Shown here piece by piece: positions 43,478 to 53,230 of a stretch of 64,000 bases of DNA (the first letter of the stretch is position 1; the number at the start of each line of letters is the position of its first letter). Source of the DNA: an uncultured Paracoccus sp. (GTDB lineage Bacteria > Pseudomonadota > Alphaproteobacteria > Rhodobacterales > Rhodobacteraceae); NCBI RefSeq assembly GCF_947496875.1, contig NZ_CANMEH010000003.1:248001-312000 (forward strand), given 5' to 3'. A model generated the notes under the pieces. The model worked only from the letters and a program-made list of their open reading frames with translations. It ran no database searches and was not told the DNA's origin. A program made the translations under genes and the position numbers.

Positions 43478-44305
43478 ATGAAATTCGCTCTGATCGACGG
43501 CGATCGCCGTGAGCCTACGCCTGGCTCCACCGGCCGGTGCCCTGGATGCGGCCAAGAAGTGGTTGCCAAGTGCGGGTCGCTACGCCTCTGGCACTGGGCT
43601 CACAAGGGGCGGCGGAATTGTGATCCGTGGTGGGAGCCGGAAACCGAGTGGCACCGTGCATGGAAGAACCTCTTTCCTCAGGACTGGCAGGAGGTTCCGC
43701 ACCGTGCCGACGAGGGCGAGCTCCACATTGCCGACATCCGGACCCCGGATGGCCTTGTCCTCGAGTTCCAGCACTCAGCCATCAAACCAGCAGAGCGCCT
43801 TTCGAGAGAACGATTCTACAAGCGCATGCTGTGGATCGTCGATGGCTCCCGATTGAAAAACGACCGTCCTAGGATCGACCGAGAAATCCAGAGATGGCGC
43901 ACCATGGAGGAGATGAAGTTCCATGTCGCGATCGATCCAGACTCGACCTTCCCGCAACGCTGGCTCGATGCCCTAGTGCCGGTCCTCTTTGATTTCGATG
44001 GCCTCTCGCGAGACGAAGATTTCCCAGAGGAACACGAGGGCAAGCCACGGTCAGTTTTGCGGAACAAGGAATGGTGGAGTATCCGTGGTGCAAAGCCGGA
44101 TCCGTTGGTATGCCTTGTGCCGAACCCCGGCGACATAAACAGCATCTATTTCATCATCCGTCGCGAGGCGTTTCTAGACGCAGCGGTAAATAATCCTGAG
44201 ATTCTGGATGCGTCCGCGATCATGCAGAGATTTACCAGGGAGCAGCACAGGCGACTGCAGGCATACATGTCGATAAGACGAGGCCGCCGGACTCCGCGCT
44301 TCTGA
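43478..44305 (+). CDS. CoiA-like protein with Zn-ribbon and nuclease-like core
   Basis: A 275-residue protein resembling competence CoiA-family proteins. The N-terminus has a zinc-ribbon-like CPGCGQEVVAKCG followed by LWHWAHKG. A restriction-endonuclease-like core reads HIADIRTPDGLVLEFQHSAI, with Asp and Glu-x-Gln positions as in PD-(D/E)xK nucleases, then FYKRMLWIVDGS. CoiA promotes recombination of incoming DNA in naturally transformable bacteria; standalone relatives are of unknown role. Codon use is more AT-rich than in neighbouring pgk and carB, and it sits alone, suggesting acquisition. Confidence 0.7.
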   Translation: MKFALIDGDRREPTPGSTGRCPGCGQEVVAKCGSLRLWHWAHKGRRNCDPWWEPETEWHRAWKNLFPQDWQEVPHRADEGELHIADIRTPDGLVLEFQHSAIKPAERLSRERFYKRMLWIVDGSRLKNDRPRIDREIQRWRTMEEMKFHVAIDPDSTFPQRWLDALVPVLFDFDGLSRDEDFPEEHEGKPRSVLRNKEWWSIRGAKPDPLVCLVPNPGDINSIYFIIRREAFLDAAVNNPEILDASAIMQRFTREQHRRLQAYMSIRRGRRTPRF

Positions 44306-44520
44306 TCACCCCTTCGCCGCCTGGTGTCGACTCCGATCAGTCGGACATCCCGAATACATGACCTCCGGAGACTTCTTGGCAGGCTCACTGTTTGACATCG
44401 CATCGTGCGCATCACGAGTTGGGCCCGAAACAAACCACGCAGTGCAAAAGGCTGGACCTCGACGGTCGCCCTTTGCAGTCAAGCGTGGTGCATGGGCCGG
44501 CGTGGCCGCCGGACCTGCGG

Positions 44521-44754
44521 TCAGTCGGTTGCCACCGGCGCGGTGGCGGTGCCGGTCGCCGCGGTCCCTTCCGGGGCCAGCGCGTCGGTGCCCGGGGCCA
44601 GTTGCTCGGTCGTCTCCACATCCTCCTCGTCGCCGCCCATCGGCGCGAAGAACAGAAACGCCAGCACGGCCAGGCTGACGGCGACGATGATTCCGATGAT
44701 GGCGGGCTTGTGGCGCCGGCCGGACCGTTCCAGTCCGCCTTCGTTGTTCGACAT
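44521..44754 (-). CDS. Small single-span membrane protein
   Basis: A 77-residue protein. A charged N-terminus (MSNNEGGLERSGRRHKP) is followed by one TM segment (AIIGIIVAVSLAVLAFLFF), then an acidic, Ala/Thr-rich tail facing the periplasm (DEEDVETTEQLAPG). GAGGAAA precedes the ATG. The frame extends upstream but that part has no ribosome site. Function unknown. It is divergent from carB. Confidence 0.65.
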   Translation of the reverse strand: MSNNEGGLERSGRRHKPAIIGIIVAVSLAVLAFLFFAPMGGDEEDVETTEQLAPGTDALAPEGTAATGTATAPVATD

Positions 44755-45020
44755 GATGTTTCCTCGGCTCCTGCTGCGTGGTGCGTAGGGGTCAACGTGA
44801 ACGGACCGACCGCGTTCCCGGTTTTTCACGATCGCGCCCGCGTCGCTCCTCCAGCGACGGTCGCCGCGCCGGCGCCAGTGGCGGGCACCGCCCTGCGCCT
44901 GTCCCGCAGCGTCGCCGCGCCCGGTGGCCGCGGGTTTCCCCCGCCACGCCCTTGCGCCCGGGCAGCCGCCGTCTATAAACCCGGACGATTTCACGCCGCG
45001 ATGATCCGAGGGGGCTCTCC

Positions 45021-48000
45021 ATGCCGAAACGTACCGACATTTCCTCGATCCTGATCATCGGCGCCGGCCCCATCGTGATCGGGCAGGCCTGCGAATTCGA
45101 CTATTCCGGTGCCCAGGCCTGCAAGGCGCTGCGCGAGGAAGGCTACCGGGTCATCCTGGTGAACTCGAACCCGGCCACGATCATGACCGATCCCGGCATG
45201 GCCGACGCCACCTATATCGAGCCGATCACCCCCGAGGTGGTCGAGAAGATCATCGCCGCCGAACGCCCCGACGCGCTTCTGCCGACGATGGGCGGGCAGA
45301 CCGCGCTGAACACCGCGCTGGCGCTGGCCGATGCCGGGGTGCTGCACAAATACGGGGTGGAACTGATCGGCGCGCAGCGCAGCGCCATCGAGATGGCCGA
45401 GGACCGCAAGCTGTTCCGCGAGGCGATGGACCGGATCGGCCTGGAAAATCCCCGCGCCACCATCGTCGCCGCGCCGAAGCTGCCGACCGGCAAATACGAC
45501 ATCGCCGCCGGCGTCGCCCAGGCGATGGACGCGCTGGAAGAGATCGGCCTGCCCGCGATCATCCGTCCCGCCTACACGCTGGGCGGCACGGGCGGCGGCG
45601 TCGCCTACAACCGCGACGACTACGAGGCGATCGTCCGCTCCGGCCTCGACGCCTCGCCGGTCGCGCAGGTGCTGATCGACGAAAGCCTGCTGGGCTGGAA
45701 GGAATACGAGATGGAGGTGGTGCGCGACCGCGCCGACAACGCCATCATCGTGTGCTCGATCGAGAACGTCGATCCGATGGGCGTGCATACCGGCGATTCC
45801 ATCACCGTCGCCCCGGCCCTGACCCTGACCGACCGCGAATACCAGCGGATGCGCTCGGCCTCGATCGCGGTGCTGCGCGAGATCGGGGTCGAGACCGGCG
45901 GCTCGAACGTGCAATGGGCGGTCAACCCCGCCGACGGCCGCATGGTGGTGATCGAGATGAACCCCAGGGTCAGCCGCTCCTCGGCGCTGGCCTCCAAGGC
46001 GACCGGCTTCCCGATCGCCAAGATCGCGGCCAAGCTGGCGGTCGGCTACACGCTGGACGAGCTGGACAACGACATCACCAAGGTCACGCCGGCCTCCTTC
46101 GAGCCCTCGATCGACTATGTCGTGACCAAGATCCCCCGCTTCGCCTTCGAGAAGTTCCCCGGCGCCAAGCCCGAGCTGACCACCGCGATGAAATCGGTGG
46201 GCGAGGTCATGGCGGTCGGCCGCAGCTTCCATGAATCGCTGCAGAAGGCGCTGGCCTCGCTGGAAACCGGCCTGACCGGGCTGGACGAGATCGTCATCGA
46301 GGGCGCGGCCGAGGAAGGCCGCCCCGCCTTCGTCAAGGCGCTGTCGTGCCAGACCCCGGACCGGATCCGGATCATCGCCGAATCCATGCGCGCCGGCCTC
46401 TCCGACGACGAGATCGGCGCCGTCACCGCCTGGGACCCGTGGTTCCTTGCCCGGATCCGCGAGATCGTCGACGCCGAGCACGAGATCCGCCACCACGGCC
46501 TGCCCGCCGACGACGCGGGGCTGCGGCGGCTCAAGATGCTGGGCTTCACCGACGCCCGCATCGCCCATCTCACCGACCAGACCGAGACCGCCGTCCGCCG
46601 CGCCCGCCGCGCCCTGGGCGTCACCCCGGTCTTCAAGCGCATCGACACCTGCGCGGCCGAGTTCGAGGCCCAGACCCCCTACATGTACTCCACCTACGAA
46701 GCCCCCGCGATGGGCGACGTGGAATGCGAGGCCCGGCCCTCGGACCGCACCAAGGTCGTGATCCTCGGCGGCGGCCCCAACCGGATCGGCCAGGGGATCG
46801 AGTTCGACTACTGCTGCTGCCACGCCTGCTTCGCGCTGACCGACGCCGGCTACGAGACCATCATGGTCAACTGCAACCCGGAAACCGTCTCCACCGACTA
46901 CGACACCTCGGACCGCCTCTATTTCGAGCCGCTGACCCTCGAACACGTCCTCGAGATCCTCCGCGTCGAACAGGACAACGGCACCCTGCACGGCGTCATC
47001 GTCCAGTTCGGCGGCCAGACCCCCCTGAAACTCGCCCAGGCCCTGCAGGCCGAGGGCATCCCGATCCTCGGCACCACCCCCGACGCCATCGACCTCGCCG
47101 AGGACCGCGAACGCTTCCAGCACCTGCTGACCGAGCTGGGCCTCAAGCAGCCCGTCAACGGCATCGCCCGCTCCCCCGACGAGGCGCGCGAGATCGCCCG
47201 CGCCGTCGGCTTCCCGCTGGTCATCCGCCCCTCCTACGTGCTCGGCGGCCGGGCCATGGAAATCGTCCGCGACATGGATCACCTCGACCGCTACATCACC
47301 CACGCCGTCCAGGTCTCCGGCAACAACCCGGTCCTGCTCGACAGCTACCTCGCCGGCGCGATCGAGGTCGATGTCGACGCCCTCTCCGACGGAAACGACG
47401 TCCACGTCGCCGGCATCATGGAACATATCGAGGAGGCGGGCGTCCATTCCGGCGACAGCGCCTGCTCGCTGCCGCCCCACACGCTCGACGCCGCCACCAT
47501 CGAGGAACTCAAGGTCCAGACCGTGGCCATGGCCCGCGCCCTCAACGTGGTCGGGCTGATGAACGTCCAGTTCGCGATCAAGAACGGCGACATCTACGTG
47601 CTCGAGGTCAACCCCCGCGCCTCGCGCACCGTCCCCTTCGTCGCCAAGGCCACCGACAGCGCCATCGCCTCGATCGCAGCTAGACTGATGGCGGGCGAGC
47701 CGCTCGCCAACTTCGCGCTCCGCGCCCCCTACCCTGACGGCATCGGCCCCGACACGCCGCTGCCCTATGCCGACCCGCTGACGCTGGCCGATCCAGTCAC
47801 CCCCTGGTTCTCGGTCAAGGAGGTCGTGCTGCCCTTCGCCCGCTTCCCCGGCGTCGACACCCTGCTGGGCCCGGAAATGCGCTCGACCGGAGAGGTGATG
47901 GGCTGGGACCGCAACTTCGCCCGCGCCTTCCTCAAGGCGCAGATGGGCGCCGGCACCCACCTGCCGCATTCCGGCCGGGTCTTCGTGTCGGTCCGCGACG

Positions 48001-48359
48001 CCGACAAGACCCCCGACATGGCCGCCGCGATGCGCGACCTCACCGACATGGGGTTCACCCTGATCGCCAGCCGCGGCACCGCCGCCTTCCTGCAGGAAGC
48101 GGGGGTCGAGGCGCAGACCGTGAACAAGGTGTACGAGGGCCGCCCGAACATCGTCGACCGCCTCAAGAACGACGAGGTCGCGATGGTCCTGAACACCACC
48201 GAGGGGCCGCAGGCCGTGGCGGATTCCCGGGACATCCGCTCGGTCGCGCTCTACGACAAGATCCCGTATTTCACGACGGCCGCCGGCGCGATCGCCGCGG
48301 TGCAGGCGATCCGGTCACGGGAAGAGGGCGAGGTCGGGGTGCGGACATTGCAGGGGTGA
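45021..48359 (+). CDS. carB: Carbamoyl-phosphate synthase large subunit
   Basis: A 1112-residue protein with two homologous ATP-grasp halves. The first begins [21 protein letters not shown]; the second begins [21 protein letters not shown] after about residue 570. Other blocks are [33 protein letters not shown] and [21 protein letters not shown]. The C-terminal MGS-like allosteric domain runs from [11 protein letters not shown] on. It uses ammonia from CarA glutaminase, bicarbonate and two ATP to make carbamoyl phosphate for arginine and pyrimidines. The small subunit gene is not adjacent. Confidence 0.96.
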   Translation: MPKRTDISSILIIGAGPIVIGQACEFDYSGAQACKALREEGYRVILVNSNPATIMTDPGMADATYIEPITPEVVEKIIAAERPDALLPTMGGQTALNTALALADAGVLHKYGVELIGAQRSAIEMAEDRKLFREAMDRIGLENPRATIVAAPKLPTGKYDIAAGVAQAMDALEEIGLPAIIRPAYTLGGTGGGVAYNRDDYEAIVRSGLDASPVAQVLIDESLLGWKEYEMEVVRDRADNAIIVCSIENVDPMGVHTGDSITVAPALTLTDREYQRMRSASIAVLREIGVETGGSNVQWAVNPADGRMVVIEMNPRVSRSSALASKATGFPIAKIAAKLAVGYTLDELDNDITKVTPASFEPSIDYVVTKIPRFAFEKFPGAKPELTTAMKSVGEVMAVGRSFHESLQKALASLETGLTGLDEIVIEGAAEEGRPAFVKALSCQTPDRIRIIAESMRAGLSDDEIGAVTAWDPWFLARIREIVDAEHEIRHHGLPADDAGLRRLKMLGFTDARIAHLTDQTETAVRRARRALGVTPVFKRIDTCAAEFEAQTPYMYSTYEAPAMGDVECEARPSDRTKVVILGGGPNRIGQGIEFDYCCCHACFALTDAGYETIMVNCNPETVSTDYDTSDRLYFEPLTLEHVLEILRVEQDNGTLHGVIVQFGGQTPLKLAQALQAEGIPILGTTPDAIDLAEDRERFQHLLTELGLKQPVNGIARSPDEAREIARAVGFPLVIRPSYVLGGRAMEIVRDMDHLDRYITHAVQVSGNNPVLLDSYLAGAIEVDVDALSDGNDVHVAGIMEHIEEAGVHSGDSACSLPPHTLDAATIEELKVQTVAMARALNVVGLMNVQFAIKNGDIYVLEVNPRASRTVPFVAKATDSAIASIAARLMAGEPLANFALRAPYPDGIGPDTPLPYADPLTLADPVTPWFSVKEVVLPFARFPGVDTLLGPEMRSTGEVMGWDRNFARAFLKAQMGAGTHLPHSGRVFVSVRDADKTPDMAAAMRDLTDMGFTLIASRGTAAFLQEAGVEAQTVNKVYEGRPNIVDRLKNDEVAMVLNTTEGPQAVADSRDIRSVALYDKIPYFTTAAGAIAAVQAIRSREEGEVGVRTLQG

Positions 48360-48429
48360 AATTGGTGCTTTGAGAATAGGTTGATTCGCGTTAACATTAC
48401 TCACGCAAAAAAGATGATGGGTGACCAGA

Positions 48430-49242
48430 ATGGATCGTCGTTCTCTCATCGGCGGAGCGGTTATGTCTTTTTGCATATCGCATGTTCCGGCGTTCTCGCA
48501 GACAGCAGTAGCATCAGAGGAATTTCCGGAGATAGTTGGTGATCTTCCGCCGCTACCAGAAGACCTCGCGGAATTTGCGGCGATGGAGCCCGCGCAATAC
48601 ATACGTACAGAGGAGGTTGGATCCGGACGTCCCGACGACTCCGAAATGAAGCGCGCCTATGAGATTTTGCTGAACTCTCCCTACGGCAAACCGCCGCACG
48701 AAGTAGCCTCCTACTTCCTTGATCTCAAGGGTGCCGATGCCAAGTTCCGCCGGGAATGGCCGATACGCGCAAATCCCGTGATCTACCATTTCTTCTCGGC
48801 AACTCACACCCGTCCACTCGGTGACGTAACACCTTGGTGTGCTGCTGCTCTGAACTGGTTCATGCTACGCGCGCACGCCACCAGCAAAGACCAGATTGGC
48901 GTTGCTCCCGCCGGGTTCTCAAAATCCGGCAAAGCTTTCACTCCTGAGCAATTAAGTAAGTATTCAACGCGAAGCGCTTCATCTGGTTCGTTCCGCTGCC
49001 TCAAAAAGACACAGCAACCCGAGAAGGGAGACATTCTGGTTCTTGCAAACAAGGGTACCTTGGGATTGAGCCCCAAATGCATCGGCTCAGGGCATGTCGC
49101 GTTCTTTCTGAAAATGGACGGCGATCGGGCGCATGTTATTGGTGGCAACCAGTCGCAGCGCGGCAGCAACGGCGCAATTACCGAGGCGAAATTTAATATC
49201 GGCCCAGGCTCACGGTTCTTCTCGTTTGTTCGTCCGCTTTGA
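48430..49242 (+). CDS. Exported TIGR02594-like (NlpC/P60/CHAP-type) amidase
   Basis: A 270-residue protein with a short Tat-like signal (MDRRSLIGGAVMSFCIS). Its C-terminal half matches small cysteine amidases of the TIGR02594 kind: TPWCAAALNWFM with C137 as nucleophile, KGDILVL, and GSGHVAFFLKMDGDRAHVIGGNQS with H222. Such enzymes cut peptidoglycan peptides or related amides outside the membrane. An upstream in-frame GTG at 48421 is less likely. Base composition is clearly more AT-rich than carB before it. It is followed after 15 bp by a secreted protease, so the two form a module. Confidence 0.7.
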   Translation: MDRRSLIGGAVMSFCISHVPAFSQTAVASEEFPEIVGDLPPLPEDLAEFAAMEPAQYIRTEEVGSGRPDDSEMKRAYEILLNSPYGKPPHEVASYFLDLKGADAKFRREWPIRANPVIYHFFSATHTRPLGDVTPWCAAALNWFMLRAHATSKDQIGVAPAGFSKSGKAFTPEQLSKYSTRSASSGSFRCLKKTQQPEKGDILVLANKGTLGLSPKCIGSGHVAFFLKMDGDRAHVIGGNQSQRGSNGAITEAKFNIGPGSRFFSFVRPL

Positions 49243-49257
49243 TGGCTGCTGGCACTG

Positions 49258-50631
49258 ATGATGAGTGTTCGAACGTCAACGGTCGCAATGGTAGCCGCTA
49301 TCACCTTGCTGGAAGCTGTTCCGGCTAATAGTCAGTCGTTAGACTGGGTGCGACCGTCAATCTTGAAAATCAATGTCCAAACCGATGAAATAGTTCCGGA
49401 GGTCAATGGTCACGGAGATATTTGCCCGAGTGAAGGAACTGCTGTTATCGTAGGAGACCGTTACGCGGTAACTGCAGCCCATGTAGTAACGCGAGACAAA
49501 CGCTGCGGTAATATTAAGCAAATCATCGGCAGGTCATTTCTTACGCAAAACCAAGGCCAGCCAATCGTAATGGATTTGCTGGCTACGTCGGGCGCCGATG
49601 TTGCGGTTCTCGAACTTTCTGATGCAACAATCCCGCTTAATTCATGCGAAAATTCGGCGTGTTACTGCGCAATGAAGGCGTCACCGGCAGACTTAATCCA
49701 TGCACAAGAAGTCCTGCGGTTTGGAATTGCCGCAACCTTGGAAAGGATAGAACCGCGCAAAGGAACCATTGCTCCGGGGTCAAACGGATTCTACGAACTG
49801 GAACTCTCATCGAAAGATGGGTTTAGCGGCGGCCCGGTGATGCTTACTGAGGGCGCGCTCATTGGCATCATGTCCCGGAACGTCGACGCAGCCGATCAAC
49901 TCACCTACGTTACACCAGTTAAACAGGTTAGATCACTTCTCGTCAAGAAAAATGTTGGCGACCCAAGCCATGCCGAGTTATGCAACCCCCTGCTTTTAGG
50001 CAATTATGAAGTGCCAGGAATAAGAATTGTCGAGACAGATAGCTCAACCAAGATCAACATCGAGTTCGAGCGCGAGGTCAGTAAGTATGGCGCTGGCACC
50101 ATCAATGCAATCAGGTCGGTGGCGGAAGGCTATCTGGACGGGCCGATATTGATACAGAGCACTTCTGGCACGACGCTTACACTGATAGCAGCGAAAACGG
50201 TCAATTACTCAGCGACTTACGATAACGAGAGCCTCACCGCGGACGCGACCACAACCACGGTAGCGACCGACTCTGCCTCAGTAGCGACTGACTATGCCGC
50301 CGATCCGGACTATGAAGCAGGGGCTAGCGCTGCGGGCACCAGCGATGCCCAAGGAGCCACGGACACTGGCGGTGCCCCAGAGGGCACTCTGGCCACCAGT
50401 GCCTCACCCTCCGACTCAGACCCCATGTCGCCGGAAACTACGACATGGCGGTGCCGTGGTCTCACGGGTTTTAACGACTCAGTATGCTCGGAGGACATCA
50501 GCAGCGCGCCAAGTTTCGAAACTGATAGCGTGTTGGAGCCAATGGTAAATGAGTTTGAAGCCCTTTCTTCTAAAATTCGTGACGAAGTTGGTCGGACCTT
50601 GCGCTCTGGTGCGATCGAGGAACTGCGTTGA
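49258..50631 (+). CDS. Secreted trypsin-like serine protease
   Basis: A 457-residue protein with a signal peptide (STVAMVAAITLLEAVPANSQ). Residues ~50-230 form an S1-type protease with the triad H75 (VTAAHVV), D114 (GADVAVLEL) and S190 (DGFSGGPVM), and several Cys (CPSEG, RCG, CENSACYC). A Ser/Thr/Ala-rich linker (about 330-385) and a C-terminal tail with CRGLTGFNDSVCSE follow. It lies 15 bp after the amidase gene. Codon use is AT-richer than the surroundings, pointing to horizontal gain. The target is unknown. Confidence 0.75.
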   Translation: MMSVRTSTVAMVAAITLLEAVPANSQSLDWVRPSILKINVQTDEIVPEVNGHGDICPSEGTAVIVGDRYAVTAAHVVTRDKRCGNIKQIIGRSFLTQNQGQPIVMDLLATSGADVAVLELSDATIPLNSCENSACYCAMKASPADLIHAQEVLRFGIAATLERIEPRKGTIAPGSNGFYELELSSKDGFSGGPVMLTEGALIGIMSRNVDAADQLTYVTPVKQVRSLLVKKNVGDPSHAELCNPLLLGNYEVPGIRIVETDSSTKINIEFEREVSKYGAGTINAIRSVAEGYLDGPILIQSTSGTTLTLIAAKTVNYSATYDNESLTADATTTTVATDSASVATDYAADPDYEAGASAAGTSDAQGATDTGGAPEGTLATSASPSDSDPMSPETTTWRCRGLTGFNDSVCSEDISSAPSFETDSVLEPMVNEFEALSSKIRDEVGRTLRSGAIEELR

Positions 50632-50671
50632 GTTCTCCTTCGGCCGGAGAGCTGCTAATCTTGCCCCTCCC

Positions 50672-51175
50672 TCACCGCTGGTTCAGCAGCCACGCCTCCG
50701 TGTCCTTCTGCCAGGCGCGGCGCTCCTCGCCGATCGGCACCCCGGGCTCGTCGCTCATCTCGCGCGGGCCATCCTCGCCCATCGGCTCGTAGATCTTCTG
50801 CGTCTCGCCCCAGCCGGGTTTTTTCCCGTCCAGCCCCGCCTCGCCGCGGCGCTTGAAGTAATCCATCGTCTCCGCCCCCCGCAGCAGCCCGGCCAGCCGC
50901 GCGTGCATCCAGCCGCGCAGCACCTCGTTCATTCGCCGCGTGTGGCCGCGCCCCTGGGCGCGAAAGAACTTCACCACGTCCTCGTCCACCATCAGCGTCA
51001 CCCGCACCCGGCGATGCTCGGTGCGCTCCGCCGCCACGTCGTGCCAGTGCTCGGGGATCCGCCCCTCGGTCAGGATCTTCTGGTGCAGATCCCATTCCAG
51101 CCGCCGCATCACGTCGGCCATGTAGTGATAGTTCACCCGCCGCGCCGCCTCGGCCCGCGTGATCCGCTCCGTCAT
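50672..51175 (-). CDS. BrnA-like ribbon-helix-helix protein, without BrnT
   Basis: A 167-residue protein whose residues ~50-95 read VRVTLMVDEDVVKFFRAQGRGHTRRMNEVLRGWMHARL, the ribbon-helix-helix block of BrnA-type antitoxins. No BrnT toxin frame lies upstream or downstream. It is also longer than classical BrnA, with an acidic C-terminal extension (GEDGPREMSDEPG), so it may be a stand-alone regulator. The ATG at 51175 is chosen; longer in-frame starts cover non-family sequence. (The longest stretch above is quoted only to show the motif position.). Confidence 0.6.
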   Translation of the reverse strand: MTERITRAEAARRVNYHYMADVMRRLEWDLHQKILTEGRIPEHWHDVAAERTEHRRVRVTLMVDEDVVKFFRAQGRGHTRRMNEVLRGWMHARLAGLLRGAETMDYFKRRGEAGLDGKKPGWGETQKIYEPMGEDGPREMSDEPGVPIGEERRAWQKDTEAWLLNQR

Positions 51176-51361
51176 TCCACTTGCCCCATGCCGTCCCCCG
51201 TCCCCACCCGCCCGACCTGCTGCCCGCCATCCTGCTGCGCCCCATCTGCAGGACAGGCAGCCGTCCCCCGTCGCCCGGATCGGCCGCTCACGGCGTTCCG
51301 GGCTGGGGTCAAACTGCCCGCCCGGGATTAACCCCGGCTGAACGCAGCGCACGCAGAAAAC

Positions 51362-51394
51362 TGCATGAACCATGCGTGAACGATGCATGAACAT
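51362..51394. repeat. Three 11-bp direct repeats, consensus TGCATGAACNA
   Basis: TGCATGAACCA, TGCGTGAACGA and TGCATGAACAT lie head to tail at 51362-51372, 51373-51383 and 51384-51394. The 11-bp period puts each copy on the same DNA face. They sit 66 bp before the FAD oxidoreductase start and 187 bp before the BrnA-like start on the other strand, so they may be a protein-binding array. Confidence 0.7.
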
Positions 51395-51459
51395 CGCAAC
51401 GGAAATCACCGGACCGGCGGCGGGGTTGACGCTGCCGCCCGGCATGGCACACAGCCCCC

Positions 51460-52524
51460 ATGCACAGCGACATCCTGATCATCGGCGGCGGCATCGCGGG
51501 CGTCTCGGCGGCCGCCGAACTCGCCCCCCACGCCTCCGTCATCCTGCTGGAATCAGAAGGAAATCTGGCCCACCACGCCTCCTCGCGCTCGGCCGCGCTC
51601 TACGAACCCTATTACGGCCCGGCCCCCGTGGTGGCCCTCTCGCTCGCCTCGGCCGAGGCACTGGCCCCGTTCCTCACCCCCCGCGGCCTGCTGCTGGTCG
51701 CCGCCGAAGGCCAAGCCGCTGAATTCGCAGCCGAATCCAACGCCTTCCACCTCGACAAGATCACCCCCGACCATGCCGCCACGCTGTTCCCCCCGCTGGA
51801 CCCCGCCCGCATCCGCGCCGCCGCGCACGGCACCCACGCCAGCGACATCGACACCGATCAACTCCTTCAATCCTATGCGAAATCCGCCCGCGCCCACGGC
51901 GCCACCCTGCACACCGGCCACCCCGTCACCGCCCTCACCCGCCGCCCCGGCGCCTGGACCGCGACCACCCCCCGCGGCGACTTCACCGCCCCCACCCTGA
52001 TCAACGCCGCCGGCCCCTGGGCCGACGAAATCGCCACCCGCGCCGGCCTCGCCCCCCTCGGCCTCACCCCCCACCGCCGCTCGATGGCCCGCATCCCCGC
52101 CCCCGACGGCATGGACCCCACATCCTGGCCCATGACCTTCGGCGTGGACGAAACCTGGTATGCGAAACCCGATGCCGGCGCCCTGATCGTGTCCCCGGCA
52201 GACGCTGATCCGACCCATCCCCACGACGCCTGGGCCGACGACATGGTCCTCGCCGAAGGCCTCGCCCGCTACGAGGCGATGACCCGCCACTCCGTCACCC
52301 GCCTGCTGTCCAGCTGGGGCGGCCTGCGCACCTTCGCCCCCGACGGCATTCCCGTCTTCGGCCCCGACCCCGCCGATCCCGATTTCATCTGGTTCGCCGG
52401 CCAGGGCGGCTACGGTTTCCAGTCCGCCCCCGCCGCCGCCCGCCTCGTCGCCGACACCGTCCTGCGCCGCCCCGTCGATCCCGCGCTCGCCCAGGCGCTC
52501 ACCCCCGCCCGGTTCCGCCGCTGA
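51460..52524 (+). CDS. FAD-dependent oxidoreductase (DAO/glycine oxidase family)
   Basis: A 354-residue D-amino-acid-oxidase-fold flavoenzyme. The N-terminal FAD loop is ILIIGGGIAGVSAAAELA, followed by the Glu in VILLESEG. The second FAD segment is LINAAGPWADEIA. The C-terminal block is WGGLRTFAPDGIPVFGPDP and WFAGQGGYGFQSAP. It oxidises a secondary or primary amine substrate such as an amino acid derivative; which one is not evident. It stands alone, preceded by the 11-bp repeat array. Confidence 0.85.
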   Translation: MHSDILIIGGGIAGVSAAAELAPHASVILLESEGNLAHHASSRSAALYEPYYGPAPVVALSLASAEALAPFLTPRGLLLVAAEGQAAEFAAESNAFHLDKITPDHAATLFPPLDPARIRAAAHGTHASDIDTDQLLQSYAKSARAHGATLHTGHPVTALTRRPGAWTATTPRGDFTAPTLINAAGPWADEIATRAGLAPLGLTPHRRSMARIPAPDGMDPTSWPMTFGVDETWYAKPDAGALIVSPADADPTHPHDAWADDMVLAEGLARYEAMTRHSVTRLLSSWGGLRTFAPDGIPVFGPDPADPDFIWFAGQGGYGFQSAPAAARLVADTVLRRPVDPALAQALTPARFRR

Positions 52525-52534
52525 CCCCCGGTGG

Positions 52535-53230
52535 TCAGCCCAGATAGGCGCGCAGGCCGGGCGGCGGATTGTCCAGCAACGGGCCGGTCGGCTGCGGCGG
52601 CGCCGCGACGCCCTCGTCGACCACGATGGTCAGATCGGCAAAACGGCGCGCGTCATCCGGGTCATGCGTCACCATCAGCACCGTGGCGTTGCCGTCCCGG
52701 GCAATGCCGGCGACCAGGTCCAGCATCTCGTCCTTCAGGGCCGGTCCTAGTGCAGCGAACGCCTCGTCCAGCAGCAGGATCGGACGGGCGCGCAGACCGA
52801 CTCGCGCCAGCGCGACGCGCCCCTGCTGCCCGCCCGACAAGGCGGCCGGGCGCCGTCCGCCCATCCCCGCCAGCCCGACCGACTGCAGTGCCGCAGCCAC
52901 CGCCGCATGCTGCGCCGGCGTCAGCCGCAAATCCGGACGCAGCCCCAGCGCGACGTTCTGTGCGACGGTCAGATGAGGAAACAGGTTCTGGTCCTGGAAC
53001 AGGATCGACACCGGCCGCTCGCCCGGGGGCAGCGGCGCCAGATCACGCCCCTGCCACAGCACCGCGCCGGCATCGGGGCGCAGGAACCCCGCGACCAGCG
53101 CCAGCAGGGTGGACTTGCCGGATCCCGATGGCCCGATCACGGCAACCCGCGCGCCGGCCGGCACGGTCAGGTCGGCGCGCAGGGTGAAATCGCCCAGGGT
53201 GACGCGGGCTGCACGAAACTCAAGCGTCAT
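52535..53230 (-). CDS. thiQ: Thiamine ABC transporter ATP-binding protein
   Basis: A 231-residue ATPase. Walker A is [10 protein letters not shown]-loop ILFQDQNLFPHLTVAQNV, signature ALSGGQQGRVALAR, Walker B LLLDEAFAALGP and H-loop VTHDP. Loop FPHLTVAQNVALGL is typical of ThiQ. The ATG at 53230 lies inside the end of thiP (11-bp overlap). It powers uptake of thiamine delivered by ThiB; controlled by the upstream TPP riboswitch as part of thiBPQ. Confidence 0.88.
   Translation of the reverse strand: MTLEFRAARVTLGDFTLRADLTVPAGARVAVIGPSGSGKSTLLALVAGFLRPDAGAVLWQGRDLAPLPPGERPVSILFQDQNLFPHLTVAQNVALGLRPDLRLTPAQHAAVAAALQSVGLAGMGGRRPAALSGGQQGRVALARVGLRARPILLLDEAFAALGPALKDEMLDLVAGIARDGNATVLMVTHDPDDARRFADLTIVVDEGVAAPPQPTGPLLDNPPPGLRAYLG

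Noticed and set aside
44991..47969. A 992-codon open frame antisense to carB
   Set aside because: It is a mirror of the codon bias of carB (Gly/Asp/Val/Arg-rich pseudo-protein) with no family resemblance; carB itself is unmistakable.
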